41,971 nucleotides of DNA, from positions 1 to 41,971 of the IMG/VR virus record IMGVR_UViG_3300032163_000036. One strand, written 5' to 3'. Source of the DNA: a virus. Below are positions 17,130-24,304 of this stretch, in pieces (position 1 is the first letter of the stretch; each line of letters opens with the position of its first letter). The notes below the pieces were generated by a model, which saw only the letters and a list, made by a program, of their open reading frames with translations, was not told where the DNA came from and did not search any database. A program made the position numbers and the translations under genes.

Positions 17130-17753
17130 ATGACTATAGATCAAAGATTAGCGGAAGATGTTAGATTTTTGAGTATTGATCTCGAATTGGAAAGACCAAA
17201 TACCGAAGACAATGCTAAAGATAGTCTTGCTACAAAAGCCACGATCATACAGGTTGGAATAAGTGTATTTCAGATAGCGAATCCAGAGCCTATCTTTCTA
17301 GAAAATCATTGTTTAACTCTACATTATCCTCACAAGCTATCTGCATTTATAGAGAAACTAACTAAGATAAAAAGCGAAGAAGTTAACAGATCAACCTTAA
17401 CAATAGAAGATGCTAATAGAATTTTAAGAGAATTAAGAGAGAAGCACAATACATCTAGGATTATGGTTCAATGGGGTCATGGAGATTTCGAGGAGTTGAA
17501 AAAGTATGATATTAACAATGATTTACAAGTGTTCGGCAGAAGTGCTTATAATACCAAACATCTTTTTCAATTATATGCGACTATGAATAATATCAAAAAA
17601 GTAGGCGGACTTTCTAAGTGTATGGGCAGATTGGGCATACAATTTAACGGCAATATAGATGGAAAGCAGCTAAACAAGCACAACGCACTAGGCGACGCAG
17701 TAAATACTGTGCATATTTTTAATAAACTCCTTTTATTGATAAAAAAGCCTTAA
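17130..17753 (+). CDS. DEDDh-family 3'-5' exonuclease
   Basis: The 207-residue protein begins immediately after the RecA stop. The three exonuclease motifs are visible: SIDLELE (D17, E19), WGHGDFEEL with the middle aspartate (near residue 117), and HNALGDA (H184, D189). It is therefore a second DEDDh enzyme in addition to the DnaQ-like protein at 7412, more divergent and free-standing. Such enzymes degrade single-stranded DNA or RNA ends. Its position after RecA suggests a role in recombination end processing or RNA turnover. It is the last gene before a new promoter. Confidence 0.87.
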   Translation: MTIDQRLAEDVRFLSIDLELERPNTEDNAKDSLATKATIIQVGISVFQIANPEPIFLENHCLTLHYPHKLSAFIEKLTKIKSEEVNRSTLTIEDANRILRELREKHNTSRIMVQWGHGDFEELKKYDINNDLQVFGRSAYNTKHLFQLYATMNNIKKVGGLSKCMGRLGIQFNGNIDGKQLNKHNALGDAVNTVHIFNKLLLLIKKP

Positions 17754-17763
17754 AAACTATTTC

Positions 17764-17791
17764 TTGACTTTATTACAGAGTATGGTATACT
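17764..17791 (+). promoter_or_regulatory. Sigma70-type promoter with extended -10
   Basis: TTGACT (17764-17769) and TATACT (17786-17791) are spaced by 16 bases and TGG directly precedes the -10. Only five bases separate the -10 from the ATG at 17797, so initiation about seven bases downstream would make the mRNA leaderless. It starts the unit that ends with the RNA ligase gene. Confidence 0.75.
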
Positions 17792-17796
17792 CAATT

Positions 17797-18435
17797 ATGC
17801 AATTGATAAAAAAATGTTGTTCATGCAAGGAAAATAAGGAATTATCTCTTTTTTATAAAGATACAACTGCAACAGATGGTCTTCAGGCTTCATGTAAAGA
17901 TTGTCAGAAAAAAAGAAATTCCATTTATAATAAAAAACATAAATCTTATTTTATAAAAAAGGGTAAAGAAAAATATAAAAAAAATTTATTAGAAAATCCT
18001 CAATATAATAAAAATAGATATATTGACAATAAAGAGGCATATTTAAAAAGAAAAGATACTTCTTATAGAAGTGTCAGAGGTAGGGTTTATTCATTATTAG
18101 AATCGGCTAAATGTAGATCTAAAAAGAAAAATCTAAAAATAGATATTGATTTAGATTTTTTATTGGAAATGTATGAAAAACAAAACGGTAGATGCTGTTT
18201 AACCGATATAGAATTTAAACTTGAAAGAAATAAAAATAAAGAAAGATTTTATACTCCCTATGCTCCCAGCCTAGATAAAATAGATAGCTCAAAGGGATAT
18301 ACCAGAGATAATGTAAGACTAGTATTAGTTATAGTAAATTTAGCTCTTAATAGATTTGGTGATAAAGTATTTGAAGAAATTTCTACTGCTTTTTTGAAGA
18401 AAAAAGGATTTATATTAAAAGTAAGAGGAGAATAA
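17797..18435 (+). CDS. Free-standing HNH/endonuclease VII-like endonuclease
   Basis: The start is placed at ATG 17797; an in-frame TTG at 17764 is the -35 box itself. The 212-residue protein has an N-terminal zinc ribbon (C7, C8, C10, later C-x-x-C in SCKDC), a very basic lysine-rich linker, and a C-terminal nuclease part with GRCCLTDIEF, then PSLDKIDSSKGYTRDNVRLV and a final N-ALNRFG. That is a common signature of phage HNH enzymes, many of them homing nucleases. Its own promoter, leaderless start and insertion between RecA-linked and RNA-repair genes suggest a mobile gene. Its base composition is as AT-rich as its neighbours. Confidence 0.85.
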   Translation: MQLIKKCCSCKENKELSLFYKDTTATDGLQASCKDCQKKRNSIYNKKHKSYFIKKGKEKYKKNLLENPQYNKNRYIDNKEAYLKRKDTSYRSVRGRVYSLLESAKCRSKKKNLKIDIDLDFLLEMYEKQNGRCCLTDIEFKLERNKNKERFYTPYAPSLDKIDSSKGYTRDNVRLVLVIVNLALNRFGDKVFEEISTAFLKKKGFILKVRGE

Positions 18436-18437
18436 TT

Positions 18438-18554
18438 ATGAGAAAATCATTCAATCCATCCTTGTTAAAAGATAACGATAGTGGATGGTTTACTGTAGAG
18501 CAGTTAGAAGAATGGATCGAAGGGAAAGGACCTATACCAAAGGAATTAAAATGA
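18438..18554 (+). CDS. Small hypothetical protein, 38 aa
   Basis: This short frame starts at an ATG seven bases after AGAGGAG (18424-18430) and ends in TGA overlapping the next ATG (ATGA at 18551). The peptide contains GWFTVEQLEEWIEGKGPIP, a helix with two tryptophans. The strong ribosome binding site and exact coupling support it as a real gene. Function unknown. Confidence 0.6.
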   Translation: MRKSFNPSLLKDNDSGWFTVEQLEEWIEGKGPIPKELK

Positions 18555-18766
18555 ACATTGTAAGAAACAAAAATAAATCTTTTGAAGTTATTAAAGATAG
18601 AGAAGTTTTAGCTTCTTTCTCAGATTTTATTGAAGCTCAAAAATTTATGGAGAAAAATGGTTATAAATTAGAATTCAATACCAAAGAAAAAGAAAGAATG
18701 TCTGGAAACTTATTTGTAGAGACACTTAATGGATCTTATACTAGTTTATTTAGGAAGAAATTATGA
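18551..18766 (+). CDS. Small hypothetical protein, 71 aa
   Basis: The ATG overlaps the stop of the 38-aa gene, and an upstream GTG in the same frame at 18485 lies inside that gene and is less likely. The protein has an N-terminal alternation of strand and helix (SFEVIKDREVLASFSDFIEA) like a small alpha/beta fold. Its stop overlaps the nucleotidyltransferase start. No motif is recognised. Confidence 0.7.
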   Translation: MNIVRNKNKSFEVIKDREVLASFSDFIEAQKFMEKNGYKLEFNTKEKERMSGNLFVETLNGSYTSLFRKKL

Positions 18767-19374
18767 TGACATTAAACAACGACAGAACTAAGGAATGTAT
18801 TAATTTTTTCAAAAAAAATGCGTATGATGTTTTAGATCCAGATGGAAGATTTAACTTCTGGATTGCTGGTGGAAGTATAAAAGATTATTTTTTTAAAACT
18901 AAGATAAAAGATTTTGATCTATTTTTTCCAAATCAGCTTGAAATGGAAAAAATGTTAAATCATTTTAAAGATAGAAATGAAGTTAAATTTGAAGTTGACA
19001 AAGTAGCTAATATTGTAATAAAAGGTCGTGTTTATCAAATAGTAAAAAAGAATTTTTTCCAAGATCCCATAGACACCATAAGTAATTTTGACTTCACTGT
19101 TTGTTGTGGAGCTGTGGACAGAGAAAATTTTTATTGCGATGACAATTATTTTATAGATTTAGCTTCTAAAAAACTTATGGTAAATAATTTAACCTTTCCA
19201 GTAGATTCTATTAGAAGGATGCAAAAATATATAAAAAAAGGATTTAGCATTTGCAATAATCAAATATCAGAAATAGCTATTGCCGTGAGTAGATTAGAGC
19301 TTCATAAGGAAAATAAAGATATAAATGGTAACGTAGTTCAAAATGCCAATTTAACATTTTATAGAGTTGATTAA
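18763..19374 (+). CDS. Nucleotidyltransferase, CCA-adding/poly(A) polymerase head-like
   Basis: The 203-residue protein contains FWIAGGSIKDYFF with G36, G37 and S38, followed by KDFDLFF with the metal-binding D50 and D52, and a third acidic residue D110 in NFDFTV. This is the pol-beta nucleotidyltransferase fold of the CCA-adding and poly(A) polymerase group. A later DSIRRMQKYIKKGFSI segment matches the region after the head domain. It is much shorter than a full CCA enzyme (about 400 residues), lacking the neck and tail. Likely substrates are RNA 3' ends. It lies four bases overlapped behind the 71-aa gene and just before two more RNA-processing genes. Confidence 0.85.
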   Translation: MMTLNNDRTKECINFFKKNAYDVLDPDGRFNFWIAGGSIKDYFFKTKIKDFDLFFPNQLEMEKMLNHFKDRNEVKFEVDKVANIVIKGRVYQIVKKNFFQDPIDTISNFDFTVCCGAVDRENFYCDDNYFIDLASKKLMVNNLTFPVDSIRRMQKYIKKGFSICNNQISEIAIAVSRLELHKENKDINGNVVQNANLTFYRVD

Positions 19375-19384
19375 CAGAGATTTT

Positions 19385-20347
19385 ATGCAAGTTTTAGTAA
19401 AAGCTTACGCCGGTTCAATGTTATTTGGAACAAATACTCCCAAATCAGACGTTGACATTAAGGGAGTTTATCTTCCGGGATACACAGACGTTATAATGCA
19501 GAGAGCGAAAGATACTATTAAAAAAAGTATAAAATTAAGTACAGGTCTTAAAAATGAGGCTGGAGACATTGATGAGGAATATTATTCCATATTCAAATTC
19601 CTATCTATGCTAGAAACAGGTCAAACAGTTGCTATTGAATTGTTATTTACGCCGGAAAATATGATTCTAGAAAAACATCCTTTATGGGATAAAATAGTCG
19701 CCAAAAGAGAATTATTTTTAACTAAGAATGCATTGGCAATGATAGGCTATATTCGTCAGCAAGTTAACAAATACGGAGCTAGAGGCGGAAGAATACATAC
19801 GTTTGGAGAAGTTATTGATTTTCTTCACACTAAAGGTCCAGATTGTAGGTTATTCTTATTTTGGGCTGAATTAGAAGAAAAATTTACAGGAATGGATCAT
19901 GTATTGTTTCATCAAAAAAAATCCCAATACGACGAGGTTCTTTTTGATGTTTGTGGTAAAAAGTTTGGTCCCAAAGTTGCGGTTTCGGAAATATTAAAAT
20001 GTATCGAAAAAGCACATAAAGAATACGGAGAAAGAGCTAGACTTGCTAAATTAAATAAGAACATTGATTTTAAATCGGTAAGTCACGGTGTAAGAGTTGC
20101 TTTACAAGCTATAGAAATATTACAGGATCATAAAGTAACACTTCCGCTTAAAGACGCTGCATTAGTTAAAAGAATTAAAGAAGGAGGAATGAAAGCAGAT
20201 GAAATGTTTCCTCTTCTAGATAATTTAGTTAATAAAGTATTTGAAATAGAGAAAACAAGTACTCTTCCATGTGTTTTTAATAAAGAATTAATGGAAGAAA
20301 TTATATTGGATCATTATAACGATCTTCAACACGAATTTTGTTTTTAG
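19385..20347 (+). CDS. RlaP-like nucleotidyltransferase
   Basis: The ATG at 19385 gives 320 residues; an in-frame TTG at 19367 would overlap the previous gene by eight bases and cannot be ruled out. Right at the N-terminus is YAGSMLFGTNTPKSDVDIKG, with S11, D22 and D24 forming the catalytic pol-beta signature typical of the RlaP (COG3541) family. Known members are linked to RNA ligases and assigned to RNA repair. A helical C-terminal region of about 200 residues follows. The gene lies ten bases before an RNA ligase gene, as expected for this family. Confidence 0.85.
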   Translation: MQVLVKAYAGSMLFGTNTPKSDVDIKGVYLPGYTDVIMQRAKDTIKKSIKLSTGLKNEAGDIDEEYYSIFKFLSMLETGQTVAIELLFTPENMILEKHPLWDKIVAKRELFLTKNALAMIGYIRQQVNKYGARGGRIHTFGEVIDFLHTKGPDCRLFLFWAELEEKFTGMDHVLFHQKKSQYDEVLFDVCGKKFGPKVAVSEILKCIEKAHKEYGERARLAKLNKNIDFKSVSHGVRVALQAIEILQDHKVTLPLKDAALVKRIKEGGMKADEMFPLLDNLVNKVFEIEKTSTLPCVFNKELMEEIILDHYNDLQHEFCF

Positions 20348-20356
20348 GAGGTAAAT

Positions 20357-21499
20357 ATGTCAGAATTTAAAGTACCTTACGCTATTATTAAGGAAATTAA
20401 CCCTCACGACAACGCAAACGCCCTAGAAATCGCTACTATCTACGGATTCCAAGTCATAGTAAAAAAAGATCAATTCAGATCTAATGATAAAATTTTTTAT
20501 ATTCCTATAGATTCGATACTTCCAATGGATTTAGAAACATTCATATTTCCAGAAGGAAGTAAGGTTAAATTAACAAAATCTAGAGTACGTCAGATAAAAT
20601 TACGAGGTAGAGTTAGTCAAGGAATGGTTTTAAGTGAATACGATATCAAACAACTTCTTAAAATTAGAGGACTTAAGACAGATATAGAATTCAAATTAGA
20701 AGAAGATTATTCCGCTTTATTAAATATTTTAAAATACGATCCTCCTCAAGCTGAATTTCATGGAGCTTCTCAACCTAAAATGAGAGATAAGAAAGGAGAG
20801 AACCCGTTCTTTAGGAAATATAACGGCATAACGAATATTCAATGGGCACCGGATCTTTTTAAAAATCAAGAGGTTATAGCTCAGTGCAAAATCCATGGAA
20901 GTCACATTCGTTTCGGAAAACCTCTGTTTGTGGCAAATACTTTATTAAAAAAGATTATGAAATTTTTTAGATTAACTCCTAAATATGAATTCGTCTACGG
21001 TTCCAATAATGTAGAACTAACTAATAAAATGAGGAAAAATAGCTATTATGGAGAAGATATCTACGCAAAGGTACTTCAAAAATATTCTGCTAAAGAAAAA
21101 ATCAAGGATGGCGAGTTTGTTCATGCAGAAATTTACGGATTCGGAATACAAAAAAATTATACTTATGGCTGCAAAGAGGGAGAGCATAAGCTTGTTATTT
21201 TTGACGTAAGAATAATGCAAGAAGATGAAACTCAAAAATGGTTAGATCCAGAAGAATCCGAGTCTTACGCTAAAGAAAGAGGGTTTGATTTCGTTCCTGT
21301 GCTTTACAGAGGTATCTATAATGAACAATTAATTTATGAATTAACAAAAGGACCTAGTATCTTGTGCCCAGAACAAAAAGTTAGAGAAGGGGTTGTTATT
21401 AAAAAGAGAATTGGATATGATAACGAACAAAGTAAAATGGCTCTAAAATGGATCAGTGAAGATTATTTATCGGATAAAAATAATACCGATTTCCACTAA
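20357..21499 (+). CDS. RNA ligase, Rnl5 (DraRnl) type
   Basis: The 380-residue protein has a perfect AGGAGG site before its ATG. Residues about 1-115 form an OB-like domain (NANALEIATIYGFQVIV, DKIFYIPIDSILP), as in Deinococcus RNA ligase DraRnl. The nucleotidyltransferase motifs follow: motif I CKIHGSHIRFG with the adenylated Lys178, motif III FVHAEIYG, motif IV REGVVIK (near 344) and motif V MALKWIS. Such ligases seal 3'-OH/5'-phosphate breaks, preferring nicks with an RNA 3' end. With the two nucleotidyltransferases upstream this makes a probable RNA repair set, for example against host tRNA-cleaving defences. It is the last gene of its unit. Confidence 0.92.
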   Translation: MSEFKVPYAIIKEINPHDNANALEIATIYGFQVIVKKDQFRSNDKIFYIPIDSILPMDLETFIFPEGSKVKLTKSRVRQIKLRGRVSQGMVLSEYDIKQLLKIRGLKTDIEFKLEEDYSALLNILKYDPPQAEFHGASQPKMRDKKGENPFFRKYNGITNIQWAPDLFKNQEVIAQCKIHGSHIRFGKPLFVANTLLKKIMKFFRLTPKYEFVYGSNNVELTNKMRKNSYYGEDIYAKVLQKYSAKEKIKDGEFVHAEIYGFGIQKNYTYGCKEGEHKLVIFDVRIMQEDETQKWLDPEESESYAKERGFDFVPVLYRGIYNEQLIYELTKGPSILCPEQKVREGVVIKKRIGYDNEQSKMALKWISEDYLSDKNNTDFH

Positions 21500-21511
21500 A
21501 GTATGGTATAA
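21500..21511 (+). promoter_or_regulatory. Extended -10 promoter GTATGGTATAAT
   Basis: TATAAT at 21506-21511 is preceded by TGG. It begins exactly after the RNA ligase stop. No -35 is clear. Initiation near 21518 gives a leader of about 39 bases to the gene at 21557, including an AAGGAG site. Confidence 0.7.
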
Positions 21512-21556
21512 TGTTTAAAATATCCTCAATTAAGGGGAAGATAATAAGGAGATACG

Positions 21557-21745
21557 ATGACTACAGGAACAACAAATCGTTTGGTTACAAGAGGTACGCT
21601 TTTTTCTATTAAAGCAGTAAATTTTTTATCGGTAAACGCCGGTAAAATGAACGCAGCCTCAATTGCTAAAGTTTTACGCCGTACAGAGAAATCCATTCGC
21701 CGCAAAGCAGAAAGACTTGGAATTAGTTTAGCCGTTACTAAGTAA
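21557..21745 (+). CDS. Small helix-turn-helix protein, 62 aa
   Basis: It is preceded by a strong promoter and by AAGGAG at 21547-21552, so expression should be high. The C-terminal half, NAASIAKVLRRTEKSIRRKA followed by ERLGIS, has the form of a helix-turn-helix that recognises DNA (alanine-rich first helix, a turn, an arginine-rich recognition helix). The N-terminal half is a short basic and hydrophobic arm. It may be a small transcription regulator of the phage. It is the only gene between the promoter and the structured RNA candidate. Confidence 0.75.
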   Translation: MTTGTTNRLVTRGTLFSIKAVNFLSVNAGKMNAASIAKVLRRTEKSIRRKAERLGISLAVTK

Positions 21746-21761
21746 TTGTCTAGAATTAAGG

Positions 21762-21814
21762 CTATCCGATAATAGTGTGGGTCGGACGAAGTGACTAGGG
21801 CAGGCGAGGTCATT
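21762..21814 (+). other. G-rich structured RNA candidate
   Basis: In a genome that is otherwise strongly AT-rich, the 37 bases at 21774-21810 are about 65% G+C. Two tandem hairpins can be drawn: TCCGAT (21765-21770) with GTCGGA (21781-21786), and AGTGAC (21790-21795) with GTCATT (21809-21814), each with one G-T pair. The first arm has an alternative partner, CTAT with ATAG (21762-21765, 21772-21775), which would allow a switch. The loops are G-rich. It lies between the HTH gene and the 81-aa gene, in the latter's leader. It could be a cis-regulatory element or a small RNA; it matches no class I recognise. Confidence 0.35.
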
Positions 21815-21822
21815 GTTTATCT

Positions 21823-22068
21823 ATGAAAAAATTTATTAATAAGTATATATTCGTTCTTTCTTTTTCCAGGTTATTAAAGGATAGTTGGGTTTTATCTAAA
21901 AATTATAGATGGCAAAAGAAATATTTAATAAGACTAGGGATAGGATATAGATTTAGCATTAAGGATAAGTACAAAACAATAAGAATATCAATACCTTACA
22001 TAATTAAAAGAACTAACTATACAGAAGACGAAATAAAAGAATTAACAAAATATCAGAATTTTTTCTAA
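21823..22068 (+). CDS. Hypothetical basic protein, 81 aa
   Basis: The ATG lacks a well-spaced ribosome binding site; a GAGG at 21806-21809 is 13 bases away inside the structured element. The protein is very basic and aromatic, with an RFSIKDKYKTIRISIPYII beta-like segment and a C-terminal TNYTEDEIKEL helix. No motif is recognised. The unusual leader suggests translation may depend on RNA structure. Confidence 0.62.
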   Translation: MKKFINKYIFVLSFSRLLKDSWVLSKNYRWQKKYLIRLGIGYRFSIKDKYKTIRISIPYIIKRTNYTEDEIKELTKYQNFF

Positions 22069-22079
22069 AAGGATGTAAT

Positions 22080-22334
22080 ATGAATGAATCTAGTGGTAAA
22101 AAAATAATTTTAGAGTTTGATCCAGAAATTGTCCGTAAAGAAGACATCTTAGCTGCTGTAAACGCAGGATCATTAGCCGTTGCATTATCTAGGGTTGAGG
22201 AGAAAATTCGGACCATAAAAAAGTATAACCATTTTGATAACGGATTAACCGAACATGAGCTTTATGAGCTATTAAATAGCATTTCTCTTGAAATAGATAG
22301 AACCGTAGGCGATTTAACCCAATACACTTACTAA
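22080..22334 (+). CDS. Hypothetical protein, 84 aa
   Basis: The ATG follows AAAAGGAT by a few bases. The protein starts with a strand-like IILEFDPEIVRKED and continues with helices rich in Glu and Leu. No domain is recognised. It is separated by one base from the following zinc-ribbon gene and sits in a run of four small genes of the same orientation. Confidence 0.72.
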   Translation: MNESSGKKIILEFDPEIVRKEDILAAVNAGSLAVALSRVEEKIRTIKKYNHFDNGLTEHELYELLNSISLEIDRTVGDLTQYTY

Positions 22335-22335
22335 C

Positions 22336-22644
22336 ATGCCTAAATTTAAGTTTGGTGACAGGGTAGAGGTCAGCGGTCATAGATGTGTAGTCAGATCTGT
22401 TAGAACCGACACCAAGGGAAATTATCATTACGTGGTTAGATGGGATAACGAACACTTAATACCGAGAGAAGATGAATATGGAGAGATATTCCTAAACGAA
22501 ATACTTAAGCTTTACAATAGATTTATAAATACCGACACTTACTGTCCTGTGTGCGAGAATAAATGGCACAAAACAGCCTATGGTAGTAATGTATGGTTTG
22601 ACTGTCTAACCTGCAATAAAAAGAAAGAAGATATAGTTAAATGA
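22336..22644 (+). CDS. Small protein with SH3-like barrel and zinc ribbon
   Basis: The 102-residue protein begins with KFKFGDRVEVSGHRCVV and a later YVVRWDNEHL strand, a pattern of short SH3-like barrels. The C-terminus contains CPVC and CLTC, spaced as a zinc ribbon. Such two-part proteins often bind nucleic acid or protein partners. Its stop overlaps the next ATG by four bases. The specific role is unknown. Confidence 0.75.
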   Translation: MPKFKFGDRVEVSGHRCVVRSVRTDTKGNYHYVVRWDNEHLIPREDEYGEIFLNEILKLYNRFINTDTYCPVCENKWHKTAYGSNVWFDCLTCNKKKEDIVK

Positions 22645-22973
22645 TAAATGAATATCTCATTAATTGGGAAGATTTCAAGAAATACTGTGAAATTAAAACT
22701 AAGAATAGGTGTTATTTAAATAATAATTCTTGGAGAAAACTAAGGGAATATCACTTAGAAGGCTATCTTTTAAAAGAAAAATATCCTTTTGGATTTTTAT
22801 TAAAAATGAGAGCCACAAATCCTGGAATCTTTAAATCAATACACTGTGCTCCCTACTTTTATGAAAAATACAGAAGAGAAAGGATAGCAGAACTCATCAA
22901 TGTAGGACAAGAAATAGTATCTTTTCCTAAATTCAGAAAAATAAGGAATAAAAAGATAGCAAATAAAGAATAA
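22641..22973 (+). CDS. Hypothetical basic protein, 110 aa
   Basis: It is coupled to the previous gene by an ATGA overlap. The protein is basic and rich in aromatic residues and cysteine (CEIKTKNRC, HCAPYFYEKYRRER). Helices dominate. There is no recognised motif and no membrane segment. It ends a group of four small genes before a 28-base gap. Confidence 0.72.
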   Translation: MINEYLINWEDFKKYCEIKTKNRCYLNNNSWRKLREYHLEGYLLKEKYPFGFLLKMRATNPGIFKSIHCAPYFYEKYRRERIAELINVGQEIVSFPKFRKIRNKKIANKE

Positions 22974-23001
22974 CGGTGTTAAATTATATAAAAGAGGCGA
23001 T

Positions 23002-23892
23002 ATGTCAAGAAAGAGAAAATATTATAATAATTTTGAAGATCTATGCTTAAGAAGAGATTGTTTATCCAGAATAAGTGACGTAGATATTTCGGGTATAGAT
23101 GATTTTAAATACATAATACAGAAAACAGCTAATATAATGTATGATAAATATTTCATAACATTTAAGCATATTGGCTTTGATCTGGACGACGTTTCTTCTA
23201 TATTAACCCTATACGCCTTATACTATATGGATCTTTATTCATTAAAAAATAATAAAGTTATTATGGATAAATACGTCGATAGATTCAAAAATAAAAATGA
23301 ATCTAACTTACCTTCCGATGAATCTATAAAAAAAATAGAAAGAAATAATTTAATTAATTTTTTAAGACAGAAAGTGATTAGGTTATTTATAATCTGTAAA
23401 AAGAAAAATGCAAACATAATAGGAGAAAAAGACAAAACCAGAATATTTGCGGCGACAAAAGATTCTAAAACATCGTGTCATGAATCAATAATGAGAGATT
23501 CTAAGGCGTCTGGATACAGAGGGATTACTATAAGGGAATTTAAAGAAGCTAAAATTAAAGCAAAAGAAAATAAAACAAATGAATTAAAGGACAAAGATGG
23601 TTTTGGAATAATAGAAATTGACTCCTATGCTAAAGGTCTATCTGACAAGGACTATGGATTAATATATGATAAGGATCTAAATGATAGTAATCCTGAAGAG
23701 ATAATGATTGATATGGAGGATTATAAGGATATGGAAAGTATAAAAAATAAATTATCCACGATGTCTAAAAAAGAAAAGAGATCGTATATTAATAAGTTTA
23801 TAAAGACAAATAAGAGTATGGATAAAGAAGTAGTAATAGCCAAATCTATACTCAATAGAATAGCAAAAAATAAAGAAAATGAACTCTTTTAA
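23002..23892 (+). CDS. Hypothetical protein, possible sigma region 2-like
   Basis: The 296-residue protein has a helical N-terminal half with IIQKTANIMYDKY followed by GFDLDDVSSILTLYALYYMD, which recalls sigma region 2 (helix, DLEDL, helix), and then NFLRQKVIRL, which could match the end of that region. The C-terminal half is charged and lysine-rich, ending in repeated helix segments with KNKLSTMSKKEKRSYINK. No region 4 is present here, but a separate region-4-like protein is encoded at 7156. The similarity is weak and seen by eye only. The gene precedes the helicase-primase block. Confidence 0.75.
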   Translation: MSRKRKYYNNFEDLCLRRDCLSRISDVDISGIDDFKYIIQKTANIMYDKYFITFKHIGFDLDDVSSILTLYALYYMDLYSLKNNKVIMDKYVDRFKNKNESNLPSDESIKKIERNNLINFLRQKVIRLFIICKKKNANIIGEKDKTRIFAATKDSKTSCHESIMRDSKASGYRGITIREFKEAKIKAKENKTNELKDKDGFGIIEIDSYAKGLSDKDYGLIYDKDLNDSNPEEIMIDMEDYKDMESIKNKLSTMSKKEKRSYINKFIKTNKSMDKEVVIAKSILNRIAKNKENELF

Positions 23893-24304
23893 AGAAATAG
23901 TCAAACAGTGGTCTTCTGATTCATATAATTTCACAGACGCTAGTGATGTTGTAAATCAATCTTATCTTATCTTATTATTTATAAAGCTTAAAAACGCCGG
24001 TTTAAAAAACGATGATGATTTTATAGTGTTAGGCAGTCTTATAATGGAATCTATAGGACAACGTTTACGTTATGATGAACATGATCTCAAAATTTCCAAT
24101 TTATTGTCTTATTTGCTGGCTTTTGATTTAATGGAAGCTAAGGACTCTGCGTTTAAAGAAATAGATCCTGTTGAACAGAATATAGAATCAGAAAACGGCG
24201 AATATATCGACGATGGCGATATAGATCCTTCTGACATAGAATTTAGTGATGTCAATTTTGATGAAGAATACGGAATATTGATAGGATACAAAAATGACAG
24301 ATAA
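23879..24304 (+). CDS. Hypothetical acidic protein, 141 aa
   Basis: The ATG overlaps the previous gene by 14 bases and the end overlaps the helicase start by 11. The first 90 residues look helical and hydrophobic enough to form a globular domain; the last 45 are very acidic (DDGDIDPSDIEFSD), an extended tail that could mimic DNA or bind a partner. Its place directly before the DnaB-like helicase suggests a helicase accessory factor. No known domain is seen. Confidence 0.75.
   Translation: MNSFKEIVKQWSSDSYNFTDASDVVNQSYLILLFIKLKNAGLKNDDDFIVLGSLIMESIGQRLRYDEHDLKISNLLSYLLAFDLMEAKDSAFKEIDPVEQNIESENGEYIDDGDIDPSDIEFSDVNFDEEYGILIGYKNDR

Noticed and set aside
21526-21813. Minus-strand frame over the HTH gene and structured region
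   Set aside because: It is antisense to a gene with a strong promoter and ribosome site and has no start signals of its own.
21746-21822. tRNA or tmRNA in the G-rich patch
   Set aside because: No cloverleaf, T-loop consensus or CCA-like end can be drawn; only two hairpins are supported.
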